In this document: positions 25,387 through 34,540 of the stretch, in pieces
How positions within the stretch are numbered: position 1 is the stretch's first letter
Layout: every line of letters begins with the position of its first letter
Assembly (NCBI RefSeq): GCF_004114975.1
Contig: NZ_CP030051.1
Span: 1,240,001-1,304,000, forward strand
Direction: 5' to 3'
DNA length: 64,000 nucleotides
Origin: Bradyrhizobium guangdongense
Lineage (GTDB): Bacteria; Pseudomonadota; Alphaproteobacteria; Rhizobiales; Xanthobacteraceae
The notes under the pieces: model-generated
What the model saw: only the letters and a program-made list of their open reading frames with translations
Told to the model about the DNA's origin: nothing
The model's database searches: none
Made by a program: the position numbers and the translations under genes

Positions 25387-26606
25387 CGGGTACGGGGATT
25401 ATCGACCAATTCCTGGAAACGTTCACGCGATATATCGACAACGGCTTCGGCCTGCTCGGTAGCGACGTCGGCTATCTCGCAACGACCCTTGCCGCGATCG
25501 ACATCACGCTTGCTGCGTTGTTCTGGAGTTGGGGGCCGGACGAAGACATCGTCGCGCGCCTCGTCAAGAAGACGCTCTTTGTAGGCGTCTTTGCCTATCT
25601 AATCGGTAATTGGAACAGTCTGGCACGCATCGTTTTCGAGAGCTTTGCCGGCCTTGGGCTAAAAGCATCAGGCGCAAGTCTCTCCGCGTCGGACTTCCTT
25701 CGGCCGGGAAAGATCGCTCAAGTCGGACTTGACGCTGGCCGACCGCTGCTCGATTCGATCTCCAATCTGATGGGCTACATCAGTTTCTTCGAGAATTTCG
25801 TCCAGATCGTCGTTCTCCTGTTTGCCTGGATCGTGGTGCTGCTCGCCTTCTTCATTCTGGCGATCCAACTCTTCGTCACCCTGATCGAGTTCAAACTCAC
25901 GACGCTGGCCGGCTTCGTGCTCATTCCCTTTGGGTTGTTTGGCAAGACAGCCTTCGCGGCAGAGCGGGTCTTGGGCAACGTCATCTCTTCAGGGATCAAG
26001 GTCTTGGTCCTGGCCGCCATCGTCGGCATCGGCTCGACTTTGTTCTCGCAGTTCACCGCTGGCTTTGGTGGCAATCAGCCGACCATAGAAGACGCGATGA
26101 CCCTGGTCCTTGCGGCGCTCTCCTTGCTTGGCCTGGGCATCTTCGGTCCTGGAATCGCCAACGGCCTGGTGTCGGGTGGGCCTCAGCTCGGTGCCGGTGC
26201 CGCGGTTGGAACAGGCCTTGCTGCCGGTGGCATTGTTGCGGCGGGCGCGGGTCTTGCCGCCGGCGGTGTTGGTCTCGCTGGCGGCGCGATTGCGGGCGCC
26301 GCGCGCGGTGGTGGCGCTGTCATAAGGGGAGCGTCAGCCGCCTATCGAAGCGGCGGCCTTGCTGGCGTCGCTGAGGCGGGCAGCTCGGCTGCCATGAGTC
26401 CATTGCGTCGTGCAGCGGCTGCCTTCGGGGGCGAGCAAGCTGGCGAGCAGGCCGCAAGCGCTTCGGCCGAAGGGCTGCCCGATTGGGCGCGCCGCATGAA
26501 GCGCGCCGAGACTATTCGGCATGGTGCCTCGGCTGCTGGTCACGTCCGCTCGGGCGATCATGGTGGCAGCGGCTCCTCCGTCGATTTGTCCGAAGGAGAG
26601 CGCTGA
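25383..26606 (+). CDS. trbL: TrbL, VirB6-like channel protein
   Basis: A 407-residue polytopic membrane protein. It starts with IIDQFLETFTRYIDNGFG, has about six membrane spans up to residue 275 (FLIQ-like FFILAIQLFVTLIEFKLTTLAGF is the best marked region) and then a glycine/alanine-rich stretch around residues 255-315. The tail is hydrophilic. This is the standard TrbL arrangement, the inner-membrane part of the DNA channel. The ATG overlaps the trbK stop by four bases. About 100 bases without a gene separate it from trbF. Confidence 0.93.
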   Translation: MTGTGIIDQFLETFTRYIDNGFGLLGSDVGYLATTLAAIDITLAALFWSWGPDEDIVARLVKKTLFVGVFAYLIGNWNSLARIVFESFAGLGLKASGASLSASDFLRPGKIAQVGLDAGRPLLDSISNLMGYISFFENFVQIVVLLFAWIVVLLAFFILAIQLFVTLIEFKLTTLAGFVLIPFGLFGKTAFAAERVLGNVISSGIKVLVLAAIVGIGSTLFSQFTAGFGGNQPTIEDAMTLVLAALSLLGLGIFGPGIANGLVSGGPQLGAGAAVGTGLAAGGIVAAGAGLAAGGVGLAGGAIAGAARGGGAVIRGASAAYRSGGLAGVAEAGSSAAMSPLRRAAAAFGGEQAGEQAASASAEGLPDWARRMKRAETIRHGASAAGHVRSGDHGGSGSSVDLSEGER

Positions 26607-26706
26607 GACGCATCACCGCACTTTCGCCACCCGCCACGCGGCAGCGCCTCAAACCCAGACACTACACGGCTCAAAGCCGATCACTTGATCTCAGGGGCAA
26701 TCATCA

Positions 26707-27390
26707 ATGATCAAACGACCATTAGTTCACTACGGGCGCATGCCCGAACCGATCACGCCTTATCAAAAAGCAGCCCAAGTTTGGGACGAACGCATTGGAT
26801 CCGCCCGCGTGCAAGCCAAAAACTGGCGGCTGATGGCGTTCGGTTGTCTCATACTGTCAGCCGGTCTCGCTGGTGGGTTGGTCTGGCAATCAAGCCATGG
26901 GTCGATCACGCCCTGGGTGGTCGAAGTCGACCATCTTGGCCAAGCCCAGAGGGTTGCGCCGGCCAACTTCGACTATCAACCGACTGATGCGCAGATCGCC
27001 TACCATCTGGCGCGCTTTATCGAGGATGTCAGAGGTCTGCCGGCCGACGGCATCGTTCTACGCCAAAACTGGCTCCGGGCCTATGATTTTACGACCGATC
27101 GCGGCGCCGCTGCGCTCAACGACTACGCGCGGAACAATGACCCCTTTGCCAAGCTCGGTAAGGCGCAAATCTCCGTCGACGTCTCGAGCGTCATTCGCGC
27201 GTCGTCGGAAAGCTTTCGGGTCGCATGGACCCAGCGCACCTATGACAACGGTTCGCTGAGCTCGACCGAACGCTGGACCGCAATTCTCACCATCGTGATC
27301 GAGATGCCCCGCGATGCCGAACGCCTGCGCAAGAATCCCCTTGGCGTTTACGTCCGCGCCATCAACTGGTCAAAGGAGTTGAGTCAGTGA
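26707..27390 (+). CDS. trbF: TrbF, VirB8-like assembly factor
   Basis: The 227-residue protein has a short cytoplasmic part (TPYQKAAQVWDERIGSARVQ), one membrane helix at about residues 40-60 and a periplasmic VirB8-type domain with VVEVDHLGQAQRV, YHLARFIEDVRGLP and RWTAILTIVIE. VirB8/TrbF proteins organise the inner-membrane side of the channel. The stop overlaps the trbG start (GTGA). Start ATG 26707. Confidence 0.93.
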   Translation: MIKRPLVHYGRMPEPITPYQKAAQVWDERIGSARVQAKNWRLMAFGCLILSAGLAGGLVWQSSHGSITPWVVEVDHLGQAQRVAPANFDYQPTDAQIAYHLARFIEDVRGLPADGIVLRQNWLRAYDFTTDRGAAALNDYARNNDPFAKLGKAQISVDVSSVIRASSESFRVAWTQRTYDNGSLSSTERWTAILTIVIEMPRDAERLRKNPLGVYVRAINWSKELSQ

Positions 27391-28421
27391 CCAAGACGCC
27401 GTTTGACGTTTATTCGAAGCGCCCCGCCCCGGACTGCGGGATCGGTCCCACTTGGCCCGCGTTCTTGACCGCGAAGCGAGCAGTTTTGTTTGCTCTCCTG
27501 CTTGGTTCCTCGGCGCTCGGTGGGTGCGCGACCTACATTCCTCCGGAGATCAGCTATGACGCCGAAGTGCCTCCGTTACCGGCTACGCCGGTGGCTCTCG
27601 ACGACAGATCGCGACCGCTTCACATTCCACCCCTCTGGAAGCCGGCTCTCGGCGGCAAGTCGGGAGGGAAGGAAGACGCTGAACCTGTGAGCCGGGTTGA
27701 GACAGCAAATAGCGCGGCCCGGGTCGAACCGCGCAAGCGAGGGTATTTCAACGCAGCGCAAATCTACGCCTACAGTCCTGGGGCGCTCTATCAGATTTAC
27801 GCCGCGCCGGGGCAGATCACGGATATCGCGCTCGAGGAAGGAGAACTTTTGACGGGATCAGGGCCGATCGCGGCCGGAGATACCGTACGCTGGGTCGTGG
27901 GCGATACCGAGAGCGGGAGCGGCGACACACGGCGCGTCCATATCCTGGTCAAGCCGACCCGAGCCTCGATCGAGACCAACCTGGTGGTCAATACTGACCG
28001 GCGCACCTACCTGATTGAGCTCCGCTCTCGCGAGCGGCCGTACATGCCATCCGTTGCTTGGTACTATCCTGAGACGGTACGCGAACGGTCGCGTTCAGCT
28101 GCTCTGAAGCCCGTTCTTCCGGACCCAGCGCAGCGTATCTCCCGCTATTCCATCGAAGGCGACAGTCCTCCCTGGCGGCCGCTAGCCGCATATGACGATG
28201 GCCGCAAGGTCTACGTCGAATTCCCGCTCGGCATCGTGCAGGGCGAAATGCCTCCGCTCTTTGTCATCGGCCCAGACGGCAAGACAGAACTCGTCAACTA
28301 TCGCGCCTACGGCAATGTGTTGATCGTCGATCGGCTGTTTGCGGCCGCCGAACTCCGGCTCGGCGGTGAGCACCAGCAGAAGGTCAGGATTGTCAGGACC
28401 GACGGGAGACCGTCGTCATGA
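27387..28421 (+). CDS. trbG: TrbG, VirB9-like outer-membrane protein
   Basis: A 344-residue protein starting with GTG 27387 in the trbF stop. The N-terminal hydrophobic segment ends with LGGCA, so it is probably a lipoprotein or processed near residue 48. The VirB9/CagX domain follows: YSPGALYQIYAAPGQITDI, VRWVVGDTESG, HILVKPTRASIETNLVV and TDRRTYLIEL. A C-terminal lobe contains AYGNVLIVDRLFAAAELR. TrbG makes the outer ring of the core complex with TrbI. The stop overlaps trbI by four bases. Confidence 0.94.
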   Translation: MTKTPFDVYSKRPAPDCGIGPTWPAFLTAKRAVLFALLLGSSALGGCATYIPPEISYDAEVPPLPATPVALDDRSRPLHIPPLWKPALGGKSGGKEDAEPVSRVETANSAARVEPRKRGYFNAAQIYAYSPGALYQIYAAPGQITDIALEEGELLTGSGPIAAGDTVRWVVGDTESGSGDTRRVHILVKPTRASIETNLVVNTDRRTYLIELRSRERPYMPSVAWYYPETVRERSRSAALKPVLPDPAQRISRYSIEGDSPPWRPLAAYDDGRKVYVEFPLGIVQGEMPPLFVIGPDGKTELVNYRAYGNVLIVDRLFAAAELRLGGEHQQKVRIVRTDGRPSS

Positions 28422-29629
28422 ACACCCGGAATGAAAACGATCACGAGCAAGCAGTTCCGCCGGAGACACAAGCGGAGCAGTCCGAAAGTTTCCGCTTGAG
28501 AGCGGAGCATCCGCGCGTGACGCGGTTGTCGCGGAAGGTCTTGGCTGGCGGGAGCGCGGTTGCCCTGCTTGTTATCGGCGGAGCAGTGTTGTGGTCACTT
28601 CAGAGCAATCGTGCTCGAAATCAGGCGGCCGATGAGCTTTACAGCACCGACCATCACAATGTTGCCGACGGCATTACGACCCTGCCGAAGGACTATGCTG
28701 GCGTTCCGCGCCAGCCAATCCCGCAGCTTGGTCCGCCGCTCCCCGGTGACCTCGGTCGACCGATCCTTGCCGCTCAAGGCCAGTCGCCGACGAGCGGCGC
28801 TGATCCGGACCAGCAGCGCCGGGATCAGGAGACCGAAGCAGCCCGCATCAGTCATCTGTTCGCTTCGACCAATGGACGAGAAGTGCGTCCGTCCGCGACT
28901 GCGGCTGTTGGAAGCGAGCGGGTCGTGCCACCGAACGCAACGAGCACCGGCGACGATGGATCTGTGCAAAACGGTCAGGACCGGAAGCTTGCCTTCGTCA
29001 ACGCCTCTGTGGACCGTCGCACGGTAAGCCCTGACCGCATCACCAGGCCGGCCTCACCGTATGTCGTGCAGGCTGGGACGGTCATTCCGGGTGCCCTGAT
29101 CACCGGGATCCGATCAGACCTTCCGGGCCAGGTTACAGCGCAGGTAACCGAAAATGTTTTTGATACCCCGACCGGCCGCTTTCTGCTTGTGCCTCAGGGA
29201 GCGCGTCTGATCGGCATCTACGATAGCCAGGTCACTTTCGGCCAGTCCCGCGTCCTGCTCGTCTGGACCCGGCTGATCATGCCGAACGGACGTTCTATCG
29301 TTCTCGAGCGGCAGCCTGGCGTTGACGCTGCCGGGTATGCAGGCCTCGAAGACCAGGTCGACAATCACTGGGGTGAGCTGTTCAAGGCTGCGGCCCTATC
29401 GACGTTTCTGGCGGTCGGGACCGAACTGGGTGCCGGCTCGGACACCAACAGCAACGACAGCGCAATTATCCAGGCCTTGCGACACGGCGCCTCGGACTCA
29501 CTGAATCAAACCGGACAACAGGTGGTTCGGCGCAGTCTCAACATCCAGCCGACCCTGACGATCCGCCCGGGTTTTCCGGTTCGTGTCATCGTCAACCGGG
29601 ATCTCCGCCTCGAGCCTTACACAGGATGA
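28418..29629 (+). CDS. trbI: TrbI, VirB10-like core protein
   Basis: A 403-residue bitopic protein. One membrane helix lies at about residues 46-64, then a proline-rich periplasmic linker (PRQPIPQLGPPLPGDLG). The conserved VirB10/TrbI domain covers about 200-400: YVVQAGTVIPGALITGI, LVPQGARLIGIYD, WTRLIMPNGRSI and FPVRVIVNRDL. It spans both membranes and transmits motor energy to the outer gate. The last gene of the operon, DUF2274, overlaps its stop. trbH is absent, which is normal for this ICE family. Confidence 0.94.
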   Translation: MNTRNENDHEQAVPPETQAEQSESFRLRAEHPRVTRLSRKVLAGGSAVALLVIGGAVLWSLQSNRARNQAADELYSTDHHNVADGITTLPKDYAGVPRQPIPQLGPPLPGDLGRPILAAQGQSPTSGADPDQQRRDQETEAARISHLFASTNGREVRPSATAAVGSERVVPPNATSTGDDGSVQNGQDRKLAFVNASVDRRTVSPDRITRPASPYVVQAGTVIPGALITGIRSDLPGQVTAQVTENVFDTPTGRFLLVPQGARLIGIYDSQVTFGQSRVLLVWTRLIMPNGRSIVLERQPGVDAAGYAGLEDQVDNHWGELFKAAALSTFLAVGTELGAGSDTNSNDSAIIQALRHGASDSLNQTGQQVVRRSLNIQPTLTIRPGFPVRVIVNRDLRLEPYTG

Positions 29630-29877
29630 CAACCTCAATGACGAAGCTGAAGATCGCCGCCGTCCCAGACGACAAGCCGGTGAAGGTGACCGCGGAGTTG
29701 CCTGCATCCGTCCACCGGGACCTTGCTGCGTACGCGGAGGCAATCGCGCGTGAAACGGGTCAGCGCGCCGATCCAACAAAATTGATCGCGCCGATGCTGG
29801 CGCGGTTCATGGCGGCTGACCGAGGATTCGCCCGTCTACGACGCGCGTGTCAATCGCCGAGAGATGGGGAGGAATAG
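29626..29877 (+). CDS. DUF2274 family small protein
   Basis: An 83-residue protein closing the trb operon. The ATG at 29626 overlaps the trbI stop; ATG 29638 is an alternative. It matches DUF2274: KLKIAAVPDDKPVKVTAELPAS, HRDLAAYAEAIARETGQ and LIAPMLARFMAADRGFARL. The pattern (a beta strand then two helices) resembles ribbon-helix-helix proteins, so DNA binding is possible. Its 3' end overlaps the end of the convergent LysR gene by 28 bases. Confidence 0.85.
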   Translation: MTTSMTKLKIAAVPDDKPVKVTAELPASVHRDLAAYAEAIARETGQRADPTKLIAPMLARFMAADRGFARLRRACQSPRDGEE

Positions 29878-30809
29878 CGCTCCGCCAGCATTTCGAGAAA
29901 GCGGTTGAGGGCTGGATTCTCGTTGTCAGCGCACCAGTGTGCAGAAAAGCCGATATGGCTTGATCCTGTCCCGTCCCGTAGTTCGCGATATTTCAGTCCG
30001 GCGAAACTCGCGCCCATATCGGACTCCATGACGAGGCTAATGCCTAGTTTCATACTGACGAGACCCTTGATCATGCTTCGGCTGACGTCGTGTCGGTCGA
30101 TCTTGGGCCGATCGTCCGTAGATACAAATTTCGATATGATGAGATCTTCAAACTCGCGGCTGGAATCGTGATGGCTTAGTAGTACGGTTTCGTCGCGAAG
30201 ATCGGTCCAATAAACCGCGTCGCGCGCCGCCAAAGGGTGATCCTCAGGCAATGCAACGAGGACGCGTTCGCTCCAGACCCTGAGCGTCTTGTTGTCCGAT
30301 GATGGCGTGTCGCTCGTAACGATGAGAACGTCGAGTGTTCCGCTCCGGAGCGCGTTCATAAGCAAAGTGCGCGGCCGTTCGGCTATAGCGAGTTCGATCC
30401 GAGGAAATCTCGTTCTAAAGTCGAGGAGGGTAGTCCGCAGATTGCCTGCTGAAATCGACGTGCAGAAGCCGACCGAAAGGTGGCCAGTTTCGCCACGACC
30501 AATTGATCTGCCGGTTGCAACGAGTGTATCAACCTGCTCCAGCACCATTCTTGCGATCCGCACGACTACTTTACCAGCAAGTGTTGGCTGGACTCCCGCG
30601 GTCGACCGCTCAAACAAGCTGGTCCCGACTAGGCGCTCGAGTTGGCCAATGGAGCGGCTCACGACAGAATGTGGAATGGAAAGTAATTCAGCGGCTTGCC
30701 GAAGACTTCCACAGTCGTTGGCAACGACTGCAAACCGAAGCAGGCGCAGGCCGATGACGGGCATTCCGGTCGTGCGCTGCTGGTTGTCAATGTTGTTGAT
30801 TTCCATCAT
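29850..30809 (-). CDS. LysR-type transcriptional regulator
   Basis: A 319-residue regulator. The N-terminal winged helix is FAVVANDCGSLRQAAELLSI and SRSIGQLERLVGTSLFERS; the effector-binding domain follows from about residue 100 (GHLSVGFCTSISAGNLRTTL, VALPEDHPLAARDAVYWTDL). The target and ligand are unknown. It ends inside the trb operon's last gene and starts 57 bases from the traI gene, so it is wedged between the transfer genes and the quorum-sensing pair. It may regulate cargo or be a later arrival. The start may be the ATG at 30809 or one 45 bases further in. Confidence 0.87.
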   Translation of the reverse strand: MMEINNIDNQQRTTGMPVIGLRLLRFAVVANDCGSLRQAAELLSIPHSVVSRSIGQLERLVGTSLFERSTAGVQPTLAGKVVVRIARMVLEQVDTLVATGRSIGRGETGHLSVGFCTSISAGNLRTTLLDFRTRFPRIELAIAERPRTLLMNALRSGTLDVLIVTSDTPSSDNKTLRVWSERVLVALPEDHPLAARDAVYWTDLRDETVLLSHHDSSREFEDLIISKFVSTDDRPKIDRHDVSRSMIKGLVSMKLGISLVMESDMGASFAGLKYRELRDGTGSSHIGFSAHWCADNENPALNRFLEMLAERYSSPSLGD

Positions 30810-30865
30810 GCCTGTAGCCCGTCAGTAGGCGAAACTGCGTCCCAGGGGTCCGCTGTGCGACCGTT

Positions 30866-31495
30866 CTAGGCGACGCGCAATACAGGCGCCCAGAGCACTG
30901 GCCCGGAAAGTCCGCCTGCCCCACGGAGTTTCGCGAGCGCCGCACTGGAGATATCCAGATATCCAGCGACGGCGAGAGTGTTCCCAATCTTAGAGGGAGC
31001 GCCGATTCGACGTAGCGGCCACCCAGCGCGCCGCAGGATCCTTTCCATTCGGGCGTCGGTAACGGTAACAATATCGCTCAGATGCCGCGAAAGCCCAAAT
31101 TCCACCATGCCAGCAAACAACTCGTAGGTGGCACAAGCTATTCCGTGTTCTCCTTTTGGTGTGTCGAGTCTAGCGTCGATCGCAAAGCGGCTGCTTTCCC
31201 ATATCTGCGGACTCATGGGCATCGGCTGACCATTCAGAAGCGCGGGAAATGTGTCGCGGAGCATCGTCGGTCCCTTGGTTGGAAGCAGGCGGACGCAGCC
31301 TTGTACCCGGCCGTCGTCCGAGAGTTGGGCGAGGTATGCCGGATGCAACGAGTCGAACTTGTCAACTTCCATGTCGCCGCTAATTTGAACGTCCCAGTCC
31401 ATCCGGACCTTGAAGACGCGATGTCGTAGTTGGTGTATTGCAAAGAGCGTATGGGAGAATTCGCCGTACCAAGGCTCCGTGATGAGCTGAATCAT
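30866..31495 (-). CDS. traI: Acyl-homoserine-lactone synthase, TraI-type
   Basis: Start is placed at ATG 31495 because GGAGG stands just before it; earlier ATGs in the frame lack a ribosome site. The 209-residue protein has the LuxI invariant residues in order: RHRVF, then the W and two acidic residues in DWDVQISGDMEVDKFD, the RLLPT arginine, and ESSRFAID with its glutamate. LuxI enzymes make acyl-homoserine lactones from SAM and acyl carriers. The traR gene lies 81 bases upstream on the same strand. In M. loti R7A the corresponding TraI1/TraR pair controls ICE excision and transfer; the same is inferred here. Confidence 0.9.
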   Translation of the reverse strand: MIQLITEPWYGEFSHTLFAIHQLRHRVFKVRMDWDVQISGDMEVDKFDSLHPAYLAQLSDDGRVQGCVRLLPTKGPTMLRDTFPALLNGQPMPMSPQIWESSRFAIDARLDTPKGEHGIACATYELFAGMVEFGLSRHLSDIVTVTDARMERILRRAGWPLRRIGAPSKIGNTLAVAGYLDISSAALAKLRGAGGLSGPVLWAPVLRVA

Positions 31496-31576
31496 GACAT
31501 CCTCCAAGGTTGCCATGATTCTTTGAGGCGAAGTTACGCTAAGAAGCATCACCCCTAGTTGTGGGAGGAGTTCGCC

Positions 31577-32305
31577 TTAGTTTTGCTGTTCTCGTTTGGC
31601 AGCGGCCACGCGTAGTGCCGCTTGAACAACGGTTCGCACTCCCAATTTTGCTTTCGCGTTGTTCAGGTAAGAGATAGCAGTGTGATGCGATATTCCCAGA
31701 ATGCGTCCGATGTCCCAAGCGCTCTTGCCGCGGGCGGCCCACTCCAGACATTCGAACTCGCGGGCGGACAAAGCTGCTCCATCAACACGAAGATCGCTCG
31801 CGAGTTTGCGGCGAACGTGTGAGTGGAAGAACATCGCCATCAACTGAAGCATTCGAGGGTTCGACGTGACGAAGCGTTCGAATTGAGCTTCCCGTTGGTT
31901 GCCGGCAAAGGTGACGGCGGCAACGGGGCCGTGTCCGTCATGGATAGGAACGGTGAATCCTAGCCGAATGCCATATTGGGAGGCTTCGTCCAGCAACCGC
32001 TTCTGTGCCGGCGAAAGATATCGTTCGGTCGATCCGATTCCCCAGCGAAACGGCTCGGTGTCCCGTAGCGCCTGCATGATAACCGGATCGATCCGTTCGT
32101 AGTGGCTCCTTAGGTAGTGTGAAGTCCACTCCTTTGGGTATGTCGACATAAGACGGGGTGTCCCATCGAGCTTTTGCGGTAGCGCGAGGTACGCAAAGCA
32201 AGACAGGTCGAGAGCCGCGGCTGTGACGGCCATGGCTCCCGAAAGCTCTGCTTGATCTTCAGCGCTCGAAAGATGATCAATGAAGTCTTGAAATATGCGA
32301 TGCAT
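31577..32305 (-). CDS. traR: LuxR-family autoinducer-binding regulator, TraR-type
   Basis: The 242-residue protein has both LuxR domains. In the N-terminal ligand pocket the spacing W-x3-Y-x8-D (WTSHY...ERIDP) equals Trp57, Tyr61 and Asp70 of Agrobacterium TraR. The C-terminal GerE-type HTH reads LSAREFECLEWAARGKSAWDIGRILGISHHTAISYLNNAKAKLG in pieces; key glycine and threonine positions are intact. It probably binds the lactone made by the neighbouring traI product and activates the fseA-like gene at 9852. The gene is transcribed towards traI, so the two are probably one unit. Confidence 0.9.
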   Translation of the reverse strand: MHRIFQDFIDHLSSAEDQAELSGAMAVTAAALDLSCFAYLALPQKLDGTPRLMSTYPKEWTSHYLRSHYERIDPVIMQALRDTEPFRWGIGSTERYLSPAQKRLLDEASQYGIRLGFTVPIHDGHGPVAAVTFAGNQREAQFERFVTSNPRMLQLMAMFFHSHVRRKLASDLRVDGAALSAREFECLEWAARGKSAWDIGRILGISHHTAISYLNNAKAKLGVRTVVQAALRVAAAKREQQN

Positions 32306-32439
32306 GTCGAGCTAGGTTAGGTGGCGTCGGTACTTGATCTCCGGCACGGCTGTCCCGGTTAAACCTTCCTTATCGAACGGTCAGAGCAGCACGGACATCG
32401 TTGACGATTGCGGGTGATGTCCAAAAGGGTACTCAAATC

Positions 32440-32477
32440 CATAAAAGAAGCCCGGGACCCGTCATCGGACCCCGGGC
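32440..32477 (-). terminator. Rho-independent terminator of the GMC oxidoreductase gene
   Basis: Read on the minus strand, GCCCGGG (32477-32471) and CCCGGGC (32456-32450) form a seven-pair GC stem, followed by TTCTTTTAT. It lies about 160 bases after the minus-strand gene ending at 32636. The remainder of the 330-base gap (32306-32635) shows no gene. Confidence 0.7.
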
Positions 32478-32635
32478 AGTCTAGGGAGGACGCCCTCAGG
32501 CGCTTGCTGCCATTTACTGACACCTTCGCGTCAGACCGCCGACAACGAGCGGGACCACGGGAAATCAAGCGATGGCCTGTGCGATGAAAGGCAGGGTTTC
32601 AGATTGTTCCTGCCATTGAGGGAGAGAACATTGGG

Positions 32636-34228
32636 TCACTTCCCGGCAATCAACTCTGCAGCTTTCTCCGCCATAGCCATGATCGGCAGATTGGTGTTTC
32701 CGCTGATCACGGTCGGCATAAGTGAACCGTCGATAACGCGTAGATTGTCGATGCCCCGAACCCGAAGCTTGCTATCGACCACGGCGTCGCGATCCTCACC
32801 CATGCGACATGTTCCGACCGGGTGGTAGATCGTTTCTGCGCGGGCTCGTATCCACTTTTTGCGGGATTCCGTGCTGGTAAACGGATCGATATCGAGTTTG
32901 CGCTTAATGTGTTTTCGGAGCGCCGGCTGATCGATGATCTCGCACATCTGCCGAACGCCTTCTTGCATGCTGACGAAATCACTTTCATCGGATAGAAAGC
33001 GGGGGTCGATCGCCGGCGCGACGAAGGGATCGGCCGACCGCAGGCGCAGCGTTCCACGACTCTTCGGACGAAGCTGGCATACGCGAATGGCAAAGCCGTG
33101 CGGGACGCGCTCGCCCTGCGGCGGGTTTCGCAGCGCGACGATGAGATGAGCCTGCCACTCAGGCCACGATGAGGTTTTATCGGGCCCCCAGAAGGCTCCG
33201 GCTTCGACCCCCTGTGAGGTGCCGGGCCCCGTGCCTCGGAGCATATATTGTGCGCCGGCCAAGGCACCTCTGAACAATCCGATGTACGGCGTCAGTGTGA
33301 TCGGCTGCGACGCCTCCAATCGAATTGCGCAATCCAAATGATCTTGCAGATTGCTTCCAACGCCGGCGGAATCGAGCACCGGCTTGATGCCGAGTGAACG
33401 GAGGTGATCGGCCGGTCCAATTCCTGACAGCATCAGTAATTGCGGCGAACCAATGGCCCCGGAAGTCAGCAAGACTTCTCGTTCGGCCGAAACGGTGACC
33501 TCACGCCCGTTGTGGTCAATGACAACACCCCGAACGCGCGTGCCTTCGACCGCGAGGCGCCGAACCTGAGTGTTGGCCATGATGGTCAGATTGCTTCGTC
33601 CTTTCCCCTGGTCGAGAAACTTGAAAGCACCTGAACGCTTGCCGTCTGAAATCGTAAGTTCGTAGAAGCCTGCGCCCATCTGAGACGGACCATTGAAGCC
33701 GTTGTTCTCGGGGAGGCCTGCCGACTTGGCGCTCTCAATAAATGCCTTCGAGATTGGATGCTGCAACACGCCATAAGAAAGTCGGATCGGACCCGAATAA
33801 CCTCGGTCCTGATCGGGCTGGGACGTTACCTGGGCGGCGTCCTCGATTTTTCTAAGGTAGGGGCGGAGGTTTTCGTACCCCCACCCACGACAGCCTTGCG
33901 CTTCCCATGAGTCGTAATCCTGAGGATTTCCCCGGATCGCAATCATGGAGTTGATGGCGGACGACCCTCCCACCACCTTGCCACGGGGAATATAGATCTT
34001 GCGATTGTTGAGTTCGGTCTGCGGTTCGGTCCAAAATTGCCAGTTATGCTTCGGACTCGTGTAGAGCACGCGAATGCCCGCCGGCATGTGAACGAAGATT
34101 GAAGAAGAGGGACGTCCGGCCTCGAGCAGCAACACCTTGACGTTGGGATCTTCGCTCAATCGAGCGGCGAGCACGCATCCTGCCGATCCTGCGCCGACAA
34201 CGATATAATCGTATTTCGAGAGCTTCAT
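32636..34228 (-). CDS. GMC family FAD-dependent alcohol oxidoreductase
   Basis: A 530-residue flavoprotein of the glucose-methanol-choline family. The ADP-binding motif DYIVVGAGSAGCVLAARLSE opens the protein, the second GMC signature LTSGAIGSPQLLMLSGIG is near residue 260, and the catalytic histidine is in YHPVGTCRMG near 468. Members oxidise alcohols to aldehydes (choline, long-chain or polyethylene-glycol alcohols); the substrate here is unknown. It is a single-gene unit with an operator-like palindrome 102 bases upstream and its own terminator. It is the first cargo gene after the transfer region. Confidence 0.92.
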   Translation of the reverse strand: MKLSKYDYIVVGAGSAGCVLAARLSEDPNVKVLLLEAGRPSSSIFVHMPAGIRVLYTSPKHNWQFWTEPQTELNNRKIYIPRGKVVGGSSAINSMIAIRGNPQDYDSWEAQGCRGWGYENLRPYLRKIEDAAQVTSQPDQDRGYSGPIRLSYGVLQHPISKAFIESAKSAGLPENNGFNGPSQMGAGFYELTISDGKRSGAFKFLDQGKGRSNLTIMANTQVRRLAVEGTRVRGVVIDHNGREVTVSAEREVLLTSGAIGSPQLLMLSGIGPADHLRSLGIKPVLDSAGVGSNLQDHLDCAIRLEASQPITLTPYIGLFRGALAGAQYMLRGTGPGTSQGVEAGAFWGPDKTSSWPEWQAHLIVALRNPPQGERVPHGFAIRVCQLRPKSRGTLRLRSADPFVAPAIDPRFLSDESDFVSMQEGVRQMCEIIDQPALRKHIKRKLDIDPFTSTESRKKWIRARAETIYHPVGTCRMGEDRDAVVDSKLRVRGIDNLRVIDGSLMPTVISGNTNLPIMAMAEKAAELIAGK

Positions 34229-34329
34229 CCTCCGTCCCCTATTTCAAAAGCCGACGATCGGTTCGTTTTTGCGACCAGTTTCGCCAAGGTCAGGCCTTCC
34301 CGACTTGCAAAAGCCATCGCCAAACTATA

Positions 34330-34344
34330 ATTGGTCCTACCAAT
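34330..34344. promoter_or_regulatory. FadR/PdhR-type operator 1
   Basis: ATTGGT-CCT-ACCAAT is a perfect palindrome around a three-base centre, 102 bases upstream of the GMC gene start. The same pattern recurs before the other cargo units, so it is probably a binding site of the GntR protein at 40429. Confidence 0.72.
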
Positions 34345-34399
34345 CAGGTCGATCCAATTATAGCGACGAAGGCCTGGTAGTCAACGGAGAGCTCGTCTC

Positions 34400-34540
34400 A
34401 TGTTTCAATACCGGAGGATCGTGGCCGCGTTCCTGCTCCTCGGCGCAGGGCTCGCCGTTTTGCTGCTCGCTCCTGCCAAACCTGCCATCCAGCCGGACCA
34501 AGAGACGATTCGACGAGTGATATGGGCTCTTGGCCCCTAG
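34400..34540 (+). CDS. Possible 46-residue membrane peptide
   Basis: A short frame runs from ATG 34400 to TAG 34540, with GGAGAG nine bases upstream. The product has one strongly hydrophobic helix (VAAFLLLGAGLAVLLLA) followed by a short polar tail. It ends convergently with the CoA-transferase gene, overlapping its last codons by four bases. No family is recognised. It is small and could be chance. Confidence 0.35.
   Translation: MFQYRRIVAAFLLLGAGLAVLLLAPAKPAIQPDQETIRRVIWALGP

Noticed and set aside
32330-32370. LuxR-type box upstream of traR
   Set aside because: CCGG-bounded sequence near 32340 is only loosely symmetrical and does not match the palindrome before fseA.
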